Shown here in pieces: positions 52,126 through 61,431 of a stretch of 64,000 nt of DNA. The DNA comes from Antarctobacter heliothermus. GTDB lineage: Bacteria; Pseudomonadota; Alphaproteobacteria; Rhodobacterales; Rhodobacteraceae. A program made the position numbers and the translations under genes. The DNA lies in assembly GCF_002237555.1 (NCBI RefSeq), contig NZ_CP022540.1, positions 744,001 to 808,000 of the forward strand, written 5' to 3'. The stretch's first letter is position 1. Each line of letters starts with the position of its first letter. The notes beneath the pieces are model-generated. The model worked only from the letters and a program-made list of their open reading frames with translations. It was not told the origin of the DNA and made no database searches.

Positions 52126-52248
52126 TCAGGCCGGTTTACCCACAAACACAATGTTACCCACCCGCACCGAAATACGCCCATCCGGAAAGGTGGATTCCAG
52201 CAAGCCCTGAACAGAAACACAGCTGCCAATCACGATTGTCTTGAGCAT
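52126..52248 (-). CDS. Small conserved-looking protein, 40 residues
   Basis: A 40-residue frame starting MLKTIVIGSCVSVQGLLES and ending VRVGNIVFVGKPA. The ATG is preceded by a strong SD-like GGGGGGA at 3-4 bases, and the coding bias at third positions matches real genes. The peptide alternates hydrophobic strands (TIVIGSCVSVQG, RISVRVGNIVFVG), suggesting a tiny beta-barrel or swapped beta sheet rather than a membrane peptide. It is monocistronic, closed by the bidirectional infB terminator. I know of no function; similar ~40-residue frames may be widespread in relatives, but I cannot check. Confidence 0.6.
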   Translation of the reverse strand: MLKTIVIGSCVSVQGLLESTFPDGRISVRVGNIVFVGKPA

Positions 52249-52425
52249 TCTATCCCCCCAATGCCTCATTTTGAGAGAGTTTAGGGACGGAATGGAAACA
52301 ATGCCACGATTCCCCGACGAGAATTCGCTGAATCTTGGGACATGCGTAACGCAGATCCGAAGGTATTTTGAGCAGATCAGCCAATGCACCCACCAATGTC
52401 CGGAAAATCCGCCCGAGACGCTTGC

Positions 52426-52824
52426 CTACAACCAATCGCGCAGGATCGGAATCAGCGGAATATCAGCGGGCGGCATCGGGTAGTCGCGCAAGTCTTTCGC
52501 CCGCACCCATTTGAGCGCCTGACCCTCTTTTGACTGCACGATGCCGCCCCATTTCCGGCAGGCAAACAGCGGCATCAACAGGTGAAAATCGTCGTAGGCA
52601 TGTGAGGCAAAGGTCAGCGGAGCAAGGCAACTGGACCATGTTTCGATCCCCAGTTCTTCGTGCAGTTCGCGAATCAGCGCGGCCTCGGGAGTTTCTCCCT
52701 GTTCGACCTTACCGCCGGGGAATTCCCACAAACCCGCCATGCTCTTGCCCTCAGGACGCTGCCCCAGCAAAACGCGGCCATCCGTGTCGATGAGGGCCAC
52801 GGCGGAAACAAGAATGATCTTCAT
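52426..52824 (-). CDS. mutT: (d)NTP pyrophosphohydrolase, MutT family
   Basis: 132 residues with a complete Nudix box, GKVEQGETPEAALIRELHEELGI (G-x5-E-x7-REUxEExGU), preceded by VSAVALIDTDGRVLLGQRPEGKSMAGLWEFPG. This is the MutT subgroup that removes 8-oxo-dGTP to prevent A:T to C:G transversions. The start at 52824 gives the normal length; the longer frame upstream overlaps the space after argJ and is not family-like. It is the last gene of the leftward ppiC-argJ-mutT run. Confidence 0.92.
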   Translation of the reverse strand: MKIILVSAVALIDTDGRVLLGQRPEGKSMAGLWEFPGGKVEQGETPEAALIRELHEELGIETWSSCLAPLTFASHAYDDFHLLMPLFACRKWGGIVQSKEGQALKWVRAKDLRDYPMPPADIPLIPILRDWL

Positions 52825-52886
52825 GTGTTTGCTCCGGACGCCGAGGGACGATTTTACGTCGAAAATCGCCCCTGCTTTGGCCCCTG

Positions 52887-54104
52887 TCAGGACCGGTAGT
52901 CGGCGTTGATCTGAATGTAACCGTGTGTCAGATCGCAGGTCCACACGGTGGCGTGGCCCTGTCCCAACCCGATGTCGACGATGATCTCTATCTCGGAACG
53001 TTTGAAATAGGCCGCGCCATCCGCTTCGCGATAGCTTTCCGCGACCCAGCCTTTTTCCGCAACCAGAAGCTCACCAAAGCTGATCGACAACGCGTCGCGA
53101 TCGGCAGCCGCACCAGATTTGCCAACTGCCATGACGATTCGGCCCCAGTTGGGATCCTCGCCAGCCAGCGCTGTCTTGACCAAGGGTGAGTTGGCGATGG
53201 ACAGCGCATGGGTGCGGGCGTCAGCCTCAGACGCGGCATGGTTGACGTGGACGGTGACAAACTTGGTCGCGCCTTCGCCATCGCGTACAACCTGATGCGC
53301 AAGATCCAGCATCACGCCATACAGCGCTTGGGTGAACTCAGCGTTCCACGCAACATCAACGCCGGAGGCCCCGGTGGCGGCCATCAGCAGCGTGTCCGAT
53401 GTCGAGGTGTCGCTGTCGACCGTGATGTTGTTGAAGGTCTTGGCGTTCAATTCTGACACCATCGCCTGCAATTCAGCCCGCCCGATTTTGGCGTCGGTAA
53501 AGATGTAGACTAGCATCGTCGCCATATCCGGGGCGATCATGCCGGACCCTTTGGCAATCCCGGCGATCTTGACGGGTTTGCCGTCAACTTCGATCTGCGC
53601 CGTCGCGGCCTTGGGGAAAGTGTCCGTGGTCATGATGGCACGGGCCGCATCGGGCAGCGAGGCCCCGTCAAGTTTGCCGGTCAACTCTTCGAGTTTGGCG
53701 GTGATGCGGTCGTGCGGCAGGCGTTCGCCAATCACTCCGGTAGAGGAGGTAAAGACGCGGCTCGCTGGCAGGCCGGTCTGTTCTGCCACGGCCTCGCAGA
53801 TGGCCTCGACAGAGCCTTCACCGGCGCGGCCGGTAAAGGCGTTGGAATTGCCAGAGTTGACGACAATGGCCGCCCCCTCGCTGCTGTCGGCGGCGATTTT
53901 AGCCTGACAATCCAGTACGTTGGCCGACCGCGTGGCGGAGCGGGTAAAGACCCCCGCCATCACGCTACCCGGGTCGAGCATGGCCAGCATCACGTCCGGG
54001 CGCCCTTTGTAGCGGACCCCCGCCTCGGCGATGGCAAAACGTGCGCCCCCGATAACCGGGAGCGCGGGAAATTCGGCGGGGGCAAGAGGGGACCGGGGGG
54101 GCAT
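52887..54104 (-). CDS. argJ: Bifunctional glutamate N-acetyltransferase/amino-acid acetyltransferase ArgJ
   Basis: 405 residues from ATG 54104, four bases after the ppiC stop. ArgJ recycles the acetyl group from N-acetylornithine to glutamate in arginine synthesis. It is an Ntn-type enzyme that self-cleaves; the cleavage segment AIMTTDTFPK with the nucleophilic Thr is present at about residue 168, preceded by TSSTGVIGERLPHDRI and followed by KGSGMIAPDMATMLVYIFTDA. The C-terminus ends in a Thr-His-Gly-Tyr and Asp-Tyr-Arg-Ser pattern usual for ArgJ (THGYIQINADYRS). Confidence 0.96.
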   Translation of the reverse strand: MPPRSPLAPAEFPALPVIGGARFAIAEAGVRYKGRPDVMLAMLDPGSVMAGVFTRSATRSANVLDCQAKIAADSSEGAAIVVNSGNSNAFTGRAGEGSVEAICEAVAEQTGLPASRVFTSSTGVIGERLPHDRITAKLEELTGKLDGASLPDAARAIMTTDTFPKAATAQIEVDGKPVKIAGIAKGSGMIAPDMATMLVYIFTDAKIGRAELQAMVSELNAKTFNNITVDSDTSTSDTLLMAATGASGVDVAWNAEFTQALYGVMLDLAHQVVRDGEGATKFVTVHVNHAASEADARTHALSIANSPLVKTALAGEDPNWGRIVMAVGKSGAAADRDALSISFGELLVAEKGWVAESYREADGAAYFKRSEIEIIVDIGLGQGHATVWTCDLTHGYIQINADYRS

Positions 54105-54108
54105 CTGG

Positions 54109-54969
54109 TCAGTCCGCCAACAGGCCGAGATTGTTGATGATCGACGTGTCGATCTCTGAGTAGTCAAGACGCGTCACTTCGCCACTCTCGGCCAGATCCT
54201 TGATGTAGGACTGCACTGCATCCTGCTTGATCTGCTGTTCAAGCTGCGCACGCACCTCTTCAAGCGGCGGCGCATCGACGGCGCGGGTCTCATTCAGTTT
54301 GATGACATGCCAGCCGAACCGAGTTTGGACCGGCGCAGACAATTCGCCCGGTTCCATCGTGGCAACCGCTTCTTCAAAGGCTGCAACCATGCGCCCTTTG
54401 CCGAACCAGCCCAACAGACCGCCATTGGGACCGGTTGGTCCGGTCGAGTTGGCACGGGCCAGTTCGGCGAAATCGGCGCCACCTTCGAGTTCTGCGACCA
54501 GTTCTTTGGCCTTTTCCTCGGTCTCGACCAGAATGTGAGAAGCGTTGTACTCAACGCCCTGCACCGCATCGGTATAGCCGGCCTTGTAGGCCTCGGCGAT
54601 AGCCTCTTCGCTGACGGCACCGTCGGCGATGGCTTGCATCGCCTCTGCGGCCATCAGCTCACGCTTTTCGTTGTCCAGCGCCAGCGCGACCCGGTCCGTT
54701 TCTTTGGCCTTGTCGGACTGCGACAGGGCTTCATATTGGATCAGACGTTCCAGCAGGCCTTCCCACAGTTCTGCAGACGGCGCGTCCTGAAACCTTTCCG
54801 GCAAGGAGGCGCGGGCCATCAGCATATGGCCAAAGGTGATGTCCGTACCGTTGACCGTGGCGACCACGGTGTCGACGGTAATTTCGGCGGGCGTATCCTG
54901 GGCCTGCACCGGAAATGCGACGCACAGCGCAAGCGCTGCGGCGGAGAGTTTCATGAGGGTTTTCGACAT
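54109..54969 (-). CDS. Parvulin-type peptidyl-prolyl cis-trans isomerase (PpiC/SurA-like), periplasmic
   Basis: 286 residues with a Sec signal peptide (LSAAALALCVAFPVQAQ). The N-terminal chaperone-like helices cover about 30-135, and a parvulin domain about 140-235 (YNASHILVETEEKAKELVAELEGGADFAELARANSTGPTGPNGGLLGWFGKGRMVAAFEEAVATMEPGELSAPVQTRFGWHVIKL). It should assist folding of exported proteins. Its gene is divergent from secA, the export ATPase, with a shared 174-base promoter region, which fits a secretion-related role. Confidence 0.92.
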   Translation of the reverse strand: MSKTLMKLSAAALALCVAFPVQAQDTPAEITVDTVVATVNGTDITFGHMLMARASLPERFQDAPSAELWEGLLERLIQYEALSQSDKAKETDRVALALDNEKRELMAAEAMQAIADGAVSEEAIAEAYKAGYTDAVQGVEYNASHILVETEEKAKELVAELEGGADFAELARANSTGPTGPNGGLLGWFGKGRMVAAFEEAVATMEPGELSAPVQTRFGWHVIKLNETRAVDAPPLEEVRAQLEQQIKQDAVQSYIKDLAESGEVTRLDYSEIDTSIINNLGLLAD

Positions 54970-55009
54970 CGGTAGTTCCTCTTGATCGGTGCCGCGTCCC
55001 TGGGCGGCG

Positions 55010-55038
55010 TTGACACTGTTCGGCCGTCCCCTTACATG
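55010..55038 (+). promoter_or_regulatory. Putative secA promoter
   Basis: TTGACA (55010-55015) with a 17-base spacer to TACATG (55033-55038) gives a good -35 and a moderate -10. It is about 105 bases upstream of the secA ATG in the divergent ppiC/secA region. Confidence 0.5.
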
Positions 55039-55143
55039 CCCGAAAGGCTCTGCGAGGCCGGTCTTTTCGTTCCGTCATATGGCTCATGTGCGAGGCGGGC
55101 AAGCAGATGCCGCACTTGACGCGGGAAACAGGTACATCAGACC

Positions 55144-57858
55144 ATGCTCGGAAAAATAGCGCGTAAGGTATTCGGCTCTCCGAATGACCGGAAGATCAAA
55201 GCGGTCCGCCCGCTGGTGGAAAAGATCAACGCGCTGGAGCCGGAGTTCGCAGCCCTGGACGACGCCGGTCTGATCGCCAAAACCCAAGAGTTCCGCGAGC
55301 GGATCGAAAAGGGCGAAAGCCTGGACAACCTGTTGCCAGAGGCCTTTGCCAACTGCCGCGAGGGCGCCAGACGCGCCTTGGGCCTGCGCGCCTTTGATGT
55401 GCAGCTTATGGGCGGGATCTTTCTGCATCAGGGCAATATCGCCGAGATGAAGACGGGTGAGGGCAAGACCCTTGTCGCGACCTTTCCGGCCTATCTCAAC
55501 GCGCTCACCGGCAAGGGCGTCCATATCGTCACCGTAAACGACTACCTTGCCAAACGGGACGCCGAATGGATGAGCAACGTCTACGGCGCGCTTGGCCTGA
55601 CGACCGGCGTGATCTATCCCCGCCAGCCCGACGACGAAAAGCAGCAGGCCTATGCCTGCGACATCACCTATGCCACCAACAATGAGCTGGGTTTCGACTA
55701 TCTGCGCGACAACATGAAATCCGAGCTGAACCAGATTTTTCAGCGCGACCATTTCTTTGCCGTCGTCGATGAGGTCGATTCGATCCTGATTGACGAAGCG
55801 CGGACGCCGCTGATCATCTCTGGCCCATCACAGGACCGGTCGGAACTGTATGTCGCCGTCGACAAGCTGATCCCGGACCTGACCGACGAGCATTACACCG
55901 TCGACGAAAAGACCCGGAACGTCACCTTCACCGATGAGGGCAACGAGTTTCTGGAAGAGCAACTTCAGGGCCGCGGTCTGCTGGAAGAGGGGCAAAGCCT
56001 CTACGATCCCGAAAGCACGACCATCGTCCACCACGTCAATCAGGCGATCCGGGCGCACAAGCTGTTCACGCGGGACAAGGATTATATCGTCCGCGACAGC
56101 GAGGTTGTGCTGATCGACGAATTTACCGGGCGAATGATGTCCGGCCGCCGCTTGTCAGACGGTCTGCATCAGGCGATCGAGGCCAAAGAAGGCTGCGACA
56201 TCCAGCCCGAGAACGTGACGCTGGCCAGCGTGACGTTCCAGAACTATTTCCGCCTGTACGACCGCCTGTCGGGCATGACCGGCACAGCCGCCACCGAGGC
56301 CGAGGAATTTGGCCAGATCTACGGTCTGGGTGTCGTCGAAGTGCCGACAAACGTGCCGATTTCGCGGATTGACGACGACGACGCCGTCTACCGCACCGGC
56401 ACCGAGAAATACGCCGCCATCGTGGCAGAGATCCACAAGTCACACGAAAAGGGCCAGCCGGTTCTCGTCGGCACCACCTCGATCGAAAAGTCCGAAATGC
56501 TGAGCGCGATGCTCACGCAGGCCAATCTGAAACACAACGTCCTGAACGCGCGCCAGCACGAACAAGAGGCGCAGATCATCGCCGACGCGGGCAAGCTCGG
56601 CGCTGTGACCATCGCAACCAACATGGCTGGACGCGGCACCGACATCAAACTGGGCGGCAACGTGGAATTCAAAGTGATGGAGGCCATCACCGCCAATCCC
56701 GACCGCAACCCCGATGAAATCCGGTCCGAGATCGAAGAACAGCACAAGAGCGACGAACAGGCGGTCAAAGACGCGGGTGGCCTGTTTGTTTTGGCCACAG
56801 AACGGCACGAAAGCCGCCGCATCGACAACCAGCTGCGCGGTCGGTCCGGCCGTCAGGGCGACCCGGGGCGGTCGTCCTTCTTCCTCTCGCTTGAGGATGA
56901 CCTGATGCGCATCTTCGGATCCGAGCGACTGGAAAAGGTGCTGTCCAGCCTTGGCATGAAAGAGGGCGAGGCGATTGTGCACCCTTGGGTGAACAAGTCG
57001 CTGGAGCGTGCGCAGGCCAAGGTCGAAGGCCGCAACTTTGACATCCGCAAGCAGTTGCTGAAATTCGACGATGTGATGAACGACCAGCGCAAGGTGATCT
57101 TTAGCCAGCGCCGCGAGATCATGGAATCCGCCGACGTCAGCGAGATCACCACCGACATGCGCCACGAGGTGATCGACGATCTGGTCGACACCTACGCCCC
57201 GCCCAAGGCCTACGCCGACCAATGGGACATGCCGGGGCTGTATGCCGCTGTGATGGAACAGCTGGATCTTGACCTGCCGATCATCGGCTGGGCCGAAGAG
57301 GACGGCGTCGATCAGGACGTGCTGCGCGAACGCATTGCCGAAGCCAGCGACAAGGCGATGGACGAAAAGACAGAGGCGTTTGGCGCCAAGACCATGCGCC
57401 AAATCGAAAAGCAGGTGCTGTTGCAGGCCATCGACGCCAAATGGCGCGACCACTTGCTGACTCTAGAACACTTGCGATCGGTTGTGGGCTTTCGAGGTTA
57501 TGCCCAGCGTGATCCGCTGAACGAATACAAGAACGAATCTTTCCAGTTGTTCGAGAACATGCTCGACAGCCTGCGCGAGACGGTGACCGTTCAGCTCAGC
57601 AGGGTGCGCCCGATGTCCGAGGAAGAACAACAGGCGATGGTCGAGGAAATGCGCCGTCAGCAGGAAGAGATGCAGCGCAGCCTCCAACAGGCCGCCGCCA
57701 CCCCCGCACCGGCGGGTGAAACGGTTGCTCCAGAGGGTCAGGCCGCCGAAGGGTTCGACGAAAATGACCCCGAAACCTGGGGCACGCCTGGGCGCAATGA
57801 CGCCTGTCCCTGCGGTTCGGGCAAGAAGTTCAAACACTGCCACGGTCGGTTGAGCTGA
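55144..57858 (+). CDS. secA: Preprotein translocase ATPase SecA
   Basis: 904 residues. SecA drives Sec-dependent export across the inner membrane. Motifs in order: [32 protein letters not shown] (Walker A about 102-109), [35 protein letters not shown] (DEVD), the preprotein cross-linking domain, [32 protein letters not shown], and [33 protein letters not shown]. The C-terminus has a linker and the zinc-binding SEC-C motif [14 protein letters not shown] used for SecB/ribosome contact. Complete and standard length. Confidence 0.98.
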   Translation: MLGKIARKVFGSPNDRKIKAVRPLVEKINALEPEFAALDDAGLIAKTQEFRERIEKGESLDNLLPEAFANCREGARRALGLRAFDVQLMGGIFLHQGNIAEMKTGEGKTLVATFPAYLNALTGKGVHIVTVNDYLAKRDAEWMSNVYGALGLTTGVIYPRQPDDEKQQAYACDITYATNNELGFDYLRDNMKSELNQIFQRDHFFAVVDEVDSILIDEARTPLIISGPSQDRSELYVAVDKLIPDLTDEHYTVDEKTRNVTFTDEGNEFLEEQLQGRGLLEEGQSLYDPESTTIVHHVNQAIRAHKLFTRDKDYIVRDSEVVLIDEFTGRMMSGRRLSDGLHQAIEAKEGCDIQPENVTLASVTFQNYFRLYDRLSGMTGTAATEAEEFGQIYGLGVVEVPTNVPISRIDDDDAVYRTGTEKYAAIVAEIHKSHEKGQPVLVGTTSIEKSEMLSAMLTQANLKHNVLNARQHEQEAQIIADAGKLGAVTIATNMAGRGTDIKLGGNVEFKVMEAITANPDRNPDEIRSEIEEQHKSDEQAVKDAGGLFVLATERHESRRIDNQLRGRSGRQGDPGRSSFFLSLEDDLMRIFGSERLEKVLSSLGMKEGEAIVHPWVNKSLERAQAKVEGRNFDIRKQLLKFDDVMNDQRKVIFSQRREIMESADVSEITTDMRHEVIDDLVDTYAPPKAYADQWDMPGLYAAVMEQLDLDLPIIGWAEEDGVDQDVLRERIAEASDKAMDEKTEAFGAKTMRQIEKQVLLQAIDAKWRDHLLTLEHLRSVVGFRGYAQRDPLNEYKNESFQLFENMLDSLRETVTVQLSRVRPMSEEEQQAMVEEMRRQQEEMQRSLQQAAATPAPAGETVAPEGQAAEGFDENDPETWGTPGRNDACPCGSGKKFKHCHGRLS

Positions 57859-57887
57859 CCTGAGCGCGCGGTGCATGGCACGCAGAG

Positions 57888-57924
57888 AAACGCGACGCAG
57901 GCCAACTGGACTGCGTCGCGTTTT
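57888..57924 (+). terminator. Intrinsic terminator after secA
   Basis: AAACGCGACGCAG (57888-57900) pairs with CTGCGTCGCGTTT (57911-57923) over 13 bp with a 10-base loop, followed by the end of a short T-run. It sits 30 bases past the secA stop. Confidence 0.85.
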
Positions 57925-58031
57925 GCACGCCATCGCCCTGGATTGGCCCAAATGACTCCCTTGATGCGCCCCACGCACGCCATGTTTCCCATGCAGTTTC
58001 CGGAACAAGGTTTACGCAACAGGAGTCCGTC

Positions 58032-59005
58032 ATGGCCCGGTTAGGCAGCTATATACTAGGAGGCGCAACACTGGCCTGCGCGCTGGGGACCGGCTATGTG
58101 ATGCAGTATGGCCTTGGCCTGCCGCACTCCAGTACGCCGCCCGCGGAGGTCCAGCTTGAGATTTCGTCGATCACGCCGACTTCCTCGGCCGTGGTCGTCC
58201 CACTGGTCCCGGTGGACCAGCCCATGGCAGAGCCGTTGCCCGACGAACCAGTGGTGATCAAATCCGCCGTTGAAACCGATTTTCCCGTCGCGGACCTGCC
58301 TAAGGCCCCCGCTGAAACCGGCTTTGACTGTGGTATCGCCATGACCGCCGACCCTATCGCGGGCGCCATGGTCAATGTGACACTAACCGCCCCGTGCAAT
58401 GCCAGCGACCGGGTCACCCTGCATCATCAGGGCATGATGTTTTCCGACGTCATGCAACCGACGGCACACTGTCAATCAGCATTCCCGCTCTTGCCGAACA
58501 GGCAATCTTTATCGCCTCCTTCGCCAGCGGAGACGGGGCCATGGCGACGGCGGAAGTATCCTCGCTGCCCTTTTACGACCGTGTGGCGGTGCAATGGAAA
58601 GGCGAAGCAGGGCTACAACTGCACGCCCGCGAGTTTTCGGCCGACTATTTCACCGAAGGCCATATCTGGGCCGCAAGCGCCGGCAATCTGACTGCCGCCG
58701 CCAAAGGCGAAGGTGGGTTCCTGACCCGTCTGGGCCAGATGGACACCCCCGATGCGTTGGTCGTCGAGGTCTACTCGTTCCCTTCGGGGACCGCACAGCG
58801 CAGCGGCGAGGTGCTGCTTTCGGTCGAGGCCGAGGTCACGCCCAAGAACTGCGATGCTGCAGTCGAGGCGCAAACACTGCAGATCCGTGGTGGCGGCGCC
58901 CTGCGCACCCACGACCTAACGCTAGAGATGCCGGGGTGCGACGCTGTCGGTGACTTTCTTGTGTTGAAAAACCTCGTCGAAGACCTGACTATCGCCGCTA
59001 GATAA
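58032..59005 (+). pseudogene. Exported protein gene with an apparent -1 frameshift (secA neighbour)
   Basis: The first frame starts MARLGSYILGGATLACALGTGYV (membrane anchor or signal) and runs through a Pro-rich linker and FDCGIAMTADPIAGAMVNVTLTAPCNASDRVTLHHQGMMF, then near 58455 turns into non-coding-looking sequence. From there the -1 frame continues the protein naturally: ATDGTLSISIPALAEQAIFIASFASGDGAMATAEV, VAVQWKGEAGLQLHAREFSADYF, HIWAASAGN, to a stop at 59005. The summed length (974 bases) is one base short of an open frame of ~324 residues. So the gene carries a single-base loss, or the assembly does. Function unknown; similar genes next to secA are seen in Roseobacters as far as I recall. 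Confidence 0.75.
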
Positions 59006-59025
59006 AAGCGGGCGACGGGGACTTT

Positions 59026-60585
59026 ATGTGGATTGGTCGTGCGGCGGTTTTCGCCGCACTTTTCTTTGCGGTTCAGGCCGGTGTCGCATTGGCACAGGAC
59101 ATCACGCTGAAGTCGCGGGATGGAACGATCTCGCTGAGCGGGACGCTTCTGGGCTTTGATGGCGAATTTTACCGGGTCGAAACGCGGTTTGGCGAACTGA
59201 CGGTGGACGGATCCGGTGTGACCTGCACCGGCGTCGGCTGCCCTTCGTTGACCGGATATGTCGCGCGCGTGACCATCTCTGGGTCCGCCACACTGGGCCG
59301 CGTCCTGATGCCTGCCTTGATAGAGGGGTTTGCCCTGCGCAACGGGCTAGAGGCCCGACGCACAACCACCCCGGACGGAGACCTGGTCTATGCCCTGCAA
59401 GAGGCGGGTGGCGGGCCAACGGTGGGGGAGTTCACCTTTCGCATCAACAACACCGACAAGGGCTTTTCCGATCTGGCCGCCGACGATGCAGATATCGTCA
59501 TGGCCCTGCGTGAGATCCGCGCCGAAGAGGTCACAGCGGCCAAGAACGCGGGGTTGGGCGACCTGACGCAAGCCAACCGCTCTCGCGTGCTGGCGTTGGA
59601 TGCGATGGTGCCCATCGTGTCCTCACACAATCCGGTCGACACTCTGTCCATCGTTCAGCTGGCTGAGATTCTGTCGGGCCACATCGACAACTGGAAGGCG
59701 CTAGGCGGCCCGGATGCGCCGATCACCGTTCATCTGCGCGACGATGGATCAGGTATGGTACAGGGATTGCAGGATCGGCTGCTGCGCCCCGCACGGCAAT
59801 CCCTGATCGACGGGGCCGCACGCCACGACAGCAACCCCGCTCTCATCCGCGCGGTGGCGCATGATCCGTTTGGCTTGGGCATGGCGAGTTACTCGGAGGT
59901 CGGCAATACAAAGTCTCTGGTTCTGACCGGCCCCTGCGGGTTCCGACTGCGCGCGGCGCGGCGCAGTATAAAGACAGAGGACTATCCGCTGACCGCGCCG
60001 ATGTTCTTGTATGTTCCGGCGCGCCGCCTGCCCCGGCTGGCGCGCGAGTTTTTGGCCTATACCCACAGCCCACCCGCACAAATCGTGATCCGCCGCGCCG
60101 CGTTTGTCGATCAAACCCCCGAAGAGATCGCCATAGACCTACAGGGCGACAGGCTTGCCAACGCGGTGACCGTGGCCGAGGGCCCCGAGGGGTTGTCAAC
60201 GCTGCAGGACATGGTCAGGGCGTTGGCCCCCATGCGCCGCCTGACGGTCACGTTTCGGTTCGAGGCGGGCTCTGCCCGGCTGGACGCGCAATCCCGGTCA
60301 AACGTGCTAGCACTAGCACGGGCGATGGAATCCGGTGTCTACGACGGCAGACGTCTGGTGTTTGTCGGCTTTTCCGACGGGGTCGGCCCGGCCTCGGCCA
60401 ACCTCGACATAGCGGACCGGCGGGCGGTGGCGGTGCGCGAGGCGGTTTTGGCCGCTGCCGAAACCGCCGACTTGGAGCGGATCGACATTGCAGTCCAAGC
60501 ATTTGGGGAAGCGCTGCCCATGGCCTGCGATGACAGCGCGTGGGGCCGTCAAGTCAACCGCCGGGTCGAGGTTTGGGTAAGATAG
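59026..60585 (+). CDS. Exported phosphate-binding-protein-like / OmpA fusion
   Basis: 519 residues with a signal peptide (AAVFAALFFAVQAGVALAQ). Residues about 25-85 form a small domain (DITLKSRDGTISLSGTLLGFDGEFYRVETRFG); about 88-355 resemble the PstS-type substrate-binding fold (VLALDAMVPIVSSHNPVDTLSIVQLAEILSGHIDNWKALGG, LRDDGSGMVQGLQDRLL, GLGMASYSEV); about 390-519 are an OmpA domain (TVTFRFEAGSARLDAQSRSNVLALARAM, FVGFSDGVGPASANLDIADRRAVAVREAVL, WGRQVNRRVEVWV). The first part places it at the envelope and the last should hold peptidoglycan. It may sense or capture a phosphate-like ligand at the cell wall; not established. Confidence 0.82.
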   Translation: MWIGRAAVFAALFFAVQAGVALAQDITLKSRDGTISLSGTLLGFDGEFYRVETRFGELTVDGSGVTCTGVGCPSLTGYVARVTISGSATLGRVLMPALIEGFALRNGLEARRTTTPDGDLVYALQEAGGGPTVGEFTFRINNTDKGFSDLAADDADIVMALREIRAEEVTAAKNAGLGDLTQANRSRVLALDAMVPIVSSHNPVDTLSIVQLAEILSGHIDNWKALGGPDAPITVHLRDDGSGMVQGLQDRLLRPARQSLIDGAARHDSNPALIRAVAHDPFGLGMASYSEVGNTKSLVLTGPCGFRLRAARRSIKTEDYPLTAPMFLYVPARRLPRLAREFLAYTHSPPAQIVIRRAAFVDQTPEEIAIDLQGDRLANAVTVAEGPEGLSTLQDMVRALAPMRRLTVTFRFEAGSARLDAQSRSNVLALARAMESGVYDGRRLVFVGFSDGVGPASANLDIADRRAVAVREAVLAAAETADLERIDIAVQAFGEALPMACDDSAWGRQVNRRVEVWVR

Positions 60586-60595
60586 CGCCCGCGCG

Positions 60596-61378
60596 CTACA
60601 ACAGCCCCTCCGACCGGAAACTCAGTTCTTGCGACTTTCCAATGACCAGATGGTCATGCAGGGTGATCCCCAGCGCATCCGCCGCCATCTGGATTTGAGC
60701 CGTCATATCGATATCCGCCTGACTGGGTGTAGGATCGCCGGATGGGTGGTTATGGACGAGGATGATCGCAGAGGCGTTCAGTTCCAGCGCGCGTTTGACC
60801 ACCTCTCGCGGGTAGACCGGCACATGATCGACCGTGCCGCGCGCCTGCGGCTCATCCGCGATCAGCACATTCTTTCGATCCAGAAACAGAATACGAAACT
60901 GTTCGGTATCCCGGTGCGCCATGCTGGTCTGACAATAGTCCAGCAGCACATCCCAACTACTGAGCACCTGTTTGCCCAGTACCCGGCTGCGCGCCAGGCG
61001 GTGCGCTGCGGCCTCGACGATCTTGAGCTCTGTCAGAACGGCATCACCCAAGCCCTTGACCTCACGCAGCCGGTGCGGTGGCGCAGAGAGCACGCCATTG
61101 AAGTCGCCAAAAGTCTCTAACAAATGGCGCGCCAGCGGTTTGACATCACGGCGTGGGATGGCCCGGAACAGCACCAGTTCCAGCATTTCGTAGTCCGGCA
61201 GCGCGTCCGCCCCGCCGATCAGAAACCTTTCGCGCAGGCGGGCGCGATGGTCGCGGATATACGATGGCAGTTTTTCCGTACCCGTTACGGGGCGCGCCGC
61301 CTCATCAAGGTCGAAGAGGGCGGCTTGAGAGTCAGAAAAATGTGGGCCACGAGTCATTGTGACATCGTGGCCCGTCAT
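60596..61378 (-). CDS. radC: RadC family JAB-domain protein
   Basis: 260 residues. The N-terminal helix-hairpin-helix part ([68 protein letters not shown]) is followed by a JAB/MPN domain with [16 protein letters not shown], and the metal motif [15 protein letters not shown]. Despite the name, a direct DNA-repair role is doubted. The start is uncertain: ATG 61378 gives MTGHDVTM and a second ATG lies at 61357; neither has a strong SD. It follows dnaJ by 53 bases. Confidence 0.92.
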   Translation of the reverse strand: MTGHDVTMTRGPHFSDSQAALFDLDEAARPVTGTEKLPSYIRDHRARLRERFLIGGADALPDYEMLELVLFRAIPRRDVKPLARHLLETFGDFNGVLSAPPHRLREVKGLGDAVLTELKIVEAAAHRLARSRVLGKQVLSSWDVLLDYCQTSMAHRDTEQFRILFLDRKNVLIADEPQARGTVDHVPVYPREVVKRALELNASAIILVHNHPSGDPTPSQADIDMTAQIQMAADALGITLHDHLVIGKSQELSFRSEGLL

Positions 61379-61431
61379 GGTGAACAGCAGGTTAACAAGC
61401 GCCGCATATCGTGGAACGCGGCGCCCTCACG

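Noticed and set aside
58440..58470. Programmed -1 frameshift in the secA-neighbour gene
   Set aside because: No X-XXY-YYZ slippery heptamer and no clear downstream pseudoknot; a simple base loss is the better explanation.
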